From contig JANCRA010000003.1 of NCBI GenBank assembly GCA_024362935.1, positions 4,082,001-4,146,000 on the forward strand: DNA of 64,000 bases. Direction: 5' to 3'. Under the pieces are notes generated by a model that was not told the DNA's origin, made no database searches, and was given only the letters and a program-made list of their open reading frames with translations. Below are positions 60,188-64,000 of the stretch, piece after piece. Every line of letters starts with the position of its first letter. Position 1 is the first letter of the stretch. Position numbers and translations under genes: made by a program. This DNA comes from Setophaga petechia. Its lineage: Eukaryota > Chordata > Aves > Passeriformes > Parulidae.

Positions 60188-63100
60188 GTGAGTACATTAG
60201 GGGTATAAGCATACAGAGCTTACCTCAGCAAATCTGGAATCATTGATCAGTCTTTTGGGTCTGAATCAGTGGGACTCTGCTTGTGAGAAGCTGCTGGCTA
60301 TGTTGGGATATATGGGATACTACAGAAACCCCTTGTTCTCACCATTTATGTCACCCATCTCCCTGTTCTCTGCTCTCCAGGACACAGGCTCCTCTGGCTG
60401 GGGAGAGCAGAATTTCTGGCAGGGTTTGAACCCTGCTTTGCCTCAGCTCTTCCCTGAGTGGGGAGCTCTGTTGCCCACGTGCCACAGCATCACCACAGTC
60501 TCCTGCTCAGGGTGGTGGCAGGATCCAGTCCTGCTGCAATGGGGCCACCAAATAATCTGGGTCCACCAAATAATCTGAGTCCACAAGGTGATTGGAATAA
60601 ATAATTTATACTAACACTGATGTTAAATCTGTGTCAGTCCTCTGGACCAAATAACCATCCCTTAATGCCCTTTCCCAGTATTAACATTAGCATCCAGACA
60701 TTTCTGCCTGCACAACTGAGCAGCAAATAGTCACAACTGAGTCTGCTGTGAGTTAATTTGTGCTGTGGGTGACACTGCTTTAAGACTTCATTTCTAAATA
60801 CTTTGCAAAGCAGGTTCTGATGACTCTTGGGTGCTAGAAACATGTTCCAGCATGAGGAATAAGTGCTAGGAAAGCAGTTCCCAAGTTAGGGTGTGTGACC
60901 ACATTTGCTGCCTTGCAGAGTGGAAGTGGGGATGCCAGGGGAACAGATCAGGAGCTGCTGTGTTAGAGGGTTCTGTGCCTTGGGAGAAAGCACTGCAGAA
61001 TTACAAGGTGTGATTGTAACAAACTTCTGTGATTTTCTGGACTCTAATAGTTTCTGGAATTGGTTCACCATTCTCCTAAATCACTTAATGATTAGCTGCT
61101 TCACAGTTCATGAAGCCTTGAGATAAAGACAGGCAGATTTATCTGGATTGAAGAATAGAGTGTGGGAGGATTGGTGTCCCTAAGGAATTGATTTGTTCTA
61201 CATTCATAAATTTACAGATGTTTCTTTCATTGCTCAAGGAACAATTTATAAATAAAGAAAACCATCAGCACAGTTCAGTACACAAAGGTCACAGACTGAG
61301 CTGAGGTGCTCTGGGCTGCAGTTCACAAAAAGATTTCCTTGCTTCTGGCTGGTAAAGGACAAGGAGGCCATGCCATGGGTCAGGACACCTCACTCTGTCA
61401 TTGACTGGTGTGGTAAATGCAGCAAGAGGCTGAAACAAAGGGGAGTTCAGATCTATTGCAATATAGGGTTGTGTTTCCTGGATCAAGGGACCTCTGGTTA
61501 GCAGGGATCAGCTATAAGCTGCTGGATAAACCCTGTCAGATGAGACTTTTCAGTGCATTGTGCCATGCAGGGCTCTCAAAGTGAGTCCTGCCTATTGGTG
61601 GGAAACATATACTGAGTAATGTCCTTTTCTACAACAGGGCTTTATTTAGATTCACTACCATCCCTGAAGGGAAGTGCTTGCTTGTCAGGATTATCTGAAT
61701 GGAGTGTTAAGAGAGGATTAAAGAACAGGCACTTACCATGCAGAAGCAGGAATTCAGGATATTGATCTACTGAAGTATAAATACAAGTAAGGACTATAAA
61801 ATTTAAAAAGGCAATTTTAGGTCCTATTTAATGTTGAAGTTCAACTTTAATTGTTTTAGTGTCAGTTGAATTGGAAAAGCAGGGGCATGTTAGTCATGCT
61901 GTGAACAGCTTTCTGGTACTACATCTTTTTTCCTTATTCAAGACCTACCATTTCTTGCTGTCCACATGGTCTAATTACAAACTTATATGTGTTTTCAAAT
62001 CAAATCATTTCAAATCAAATGTATCAAGGACTGTCTTTTCCCTCCTGTAGAATAAAATTCTGGAATGATCTTCCACTGGAAAGTAGTGGGGGCAAGCAAG
62101 AAAACTGCTGTGTTTCTGAAGGTGGAGTTCTGAGAGCTTGTGAAAGGGATTTCATAACTACAGAACAGAACTGGAATGACATAAAATTACACTTGTGATA
62201 AGAATCCTGGGGTTTGTGATATGCTGATGTATTTGGGCAAACGTGAAAGAAGATTGCACAGTCATTTGTTTTCCTGTATCTATCCCACATAAATCCCATG
62301 CTCAGGGCTGCTGCTAGTGGCCTGCTCAGGAAGAAAACTCCTCCCCCCTTCCTCCAAGATATAATTTAATTTCAGAGGCTCTTTTGCTTCCCTGCCTAGT
62401 GCTGGCAATGTGCCACAAGGAGACACAGGCTGGAGGCAAGACATGCCAGTGCCACTTCAAGTTTCTCCTTAGTGATGCCTGTAATTTGCTCCCAGTTAAA
62501 GCAACAGACTGATTACTTGGAGACAGGGCTTGGTGACCCACCCAGCCCTTTATCAGCCTCATGCTCACCCATGACAGGCACATCCAATGCTGTGCTCTCC
62601 TCCAGCAGCTCTTCTTGCAGGCCCAGTGAGACAACCTAACGAGATAGAAAACTAAGCTGGCTATTCCTGCTCCTCCTTGGTGTCTTTGGGGGTTCCTGCT
62701 GTCTGGGCTCCCTATTGGAGAGGCTTAACTCATCTGTTGGGTCTAATTTTGTCCATAATGAGCCAGACTTGATGGTCTGAATAGCTCCCTAGCTGTCTTG
62801 AACCTAAACCACTGATACTTGTAGAAGTATTAGTCCACAGTCCCTCAAGGGACACCTAAGACCATCCAGGCTTCAGAATTCATTGCTTCTGTGCATTAAA
62901 CAGTCTTTGGAAAATAAACAATTGGAAGGGGGTCCTGTCAGAGAAAGTCAGGATGAATCTGGATATCATTTGCTTCTTGTGACTTTGTCCTTTGTTGATG
63001 CCCTGCTGATTCTTTGGAAATCCAAGCCTGAGGCTTTCACGATGTTTTTCTAGATTCAGGAAGATCTTGTAAAATAACATTAAAAACAACTAACCAGTTT

Positions 63101-64000
63101 TCCAAAGCAGTGAGCATTAGGCATTTCCTCACTGGAGACAGCTTGGGAGGATTCATCTCTGAAATATGTGACTCTAAGAACAAAAACTCACCAGCAGTGG
63201 ATGAGACATGAATGGAACAAGGGCTATTATTTCTGTCCTGCATTTTCTTTCTCCTTTAGTTTCTGGTTCTGCTTCCAACCCTTTCATGTCTTTTGGGGGA
63301 AATCTGCTGAATTTTATTAGCAATTATCCTTGAGAAGCCCAGAGTAATTGTTTCAATTTATTAAGGAAGGGTTGGGTAGGAAGCTTTAGAGCTGGAGCCC
63401 ATCACGGAAGGGCAGATAAAACCAATTCTCCCGTGTGTGAGGAGAGGCTGGAGGCTTCCAGGCCAGCAGCACTCCCAGGAACCGGCAGACAGTCGGGTGG
63501 ATTACAGGGGAAGCAGAGGAAATAGAAAGCTCTTTGGTTTGGAATTTCCTTAGTGTTTGATGTGAATTGGTTTAAAATACAGGCTTGCAGTGTCAGCCTG
63601 TCCTGTTTGGAGGCGCTCCCGAGGGCTTCCTGGGCCTTTTTGAAGAGCAGTAAGTGGTGACTCCGGGAGAGCCAGACCCACAGCTCGGGGCTGACACAGT
63701 GACAAAGCCTCCCTGGGGATCCCTGCCCCCAGGGCTCCATGCTGCCTTCAGGAAGGGCTCATAGGCTGTGCAGGATCAAAGACAGCAGCCTGGCTGCGCC
63801 CTTTGTGCTGTGTGGGTAGGAAAGGCTGTCTGGGCCCAGGCCCCAGCCCCTGTGGCCCCACCATCTGAACCATGCTCCAGAGGGATCCCTCATGGTGCTG
63901 TCAGCCAGAATGTTGGTTTGGGTGCCTAAAATCCACACCAACTACTCAGGAACAGTCCCTCTTTCTGCATCCCTATTTTCCAGAGCCTCTTCCCTGAAAA
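60188..64000. other. Right end of window, probable PPP1R36 intron or intergenic DNA
   Basis: No further exon is recognised. An acceptor-like sequence (TTTTCCCTCCTGTAG) ends at about 62050, but the frame after it matches nothing I know. A short direct repeat, TTCAAATCAAAT, occurs twice at about 61994-62020. GC content rises slightly after 63.4 kb. Confidence 0.35.

Noticed and set aside
62050..62200. Acceptor-preceded frame containing KFWNDLPLE as a CR1 or PPP1R36 piece
   Set aside because: It vaguely recalls the CR1 HWNRLP motif but the surrounding residues do not match CR1 or PPP1R36.
1..64000. CRISPR arrays, operons, phage or toxin systems, tRNA or rRNA genes
   Set aside because: The window is vertebrate nuclear DNA. 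No regularly spaced repeat-spacer array and no recognisable tRNA or rRNA sequence was seen by eye; a covariance-model scan was not possible.

Overview
The window looks like nuclear DNA from a bird. The evidence is an intronless HSP70 gene of the avian HSPA2/HSP70 type, several fragments of CR1 retrotransposons (some still encoding the CR1 ORF2 C-terminal HWxRLP-type peptide), AT-rich intergenic DNA broken by sharp CpG islands, and a gene order known from the vertebrate ZBTB25-ZBTB1-HSPA2-PPP1R36 neighbourhood (human 14q23). I cannot name the species. It is not prokaryotic or viral, and I see no CRISPR array, operon or phage-like system.

Layout. 1-8.2 kb has no recognised coding sequence. It holds CR1 pieces, a GGAT microsatellite (2.15 kb) and a GC-rich block with a minisatellite (about 2.9-3.86 kb). 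ZBTB25 lies on the minus strand. Its coding exons are 10963-11135 and 8681-9815, which join in phase to 435 codons plus stop, and its 5' end lies in a CpG island at about 11.45-12.07 kb. ZBTB1 runs the other way: a probable noncoding first exon in a CpG island at about 15.0-16.25 kb (donor at 15648/15649), a 9.4 kb intron, and one coding exon at 25060-27195 with a 3' UTR that may reach 28.3-31.1 kb. A gene-poor stretch (31-44 kb) follows. HSPA2 (45298-47199) has a textbook stress promoter: TATA box, HSEs, five CCAAT boxes, GC boxes and a distal kappaB consensus. At the right end, three short spliced pieces (59373-60187) look like internal exons of PPP1R36, the gene expected next to HSPA2.

How the genes relate. 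ZBTB25 and ZBTB1 are BTB/zinc-finger nuclear proteins with closely similar BTB N-termini. They are arranged head to head and point to an old inverted duplication. HSPA2 is a cytosolic/nuclear chaperone and PPP1R36 a protein phosphatase 1 regulatory subunit; neither is functionally linked to the ZBTB pair beyond conserved synteny.

Points most worth checking are a long upstream reading frame in the presumed ZBTB1 first exon that would overlap the real start out of frame, the regular CCAAT/HSE/kappaB layout of the HSPA2 promoter, an in-frame stop just before the first PPP1R36-like exon, a duplicated element in the ZBTB25 promoter region, an orphan CpG-rich minisatellite block, a perfect 20-bp palindrome beside a CR1 copy, and a tiny spliced-looking ORF with an ideal N-myristoylation start.
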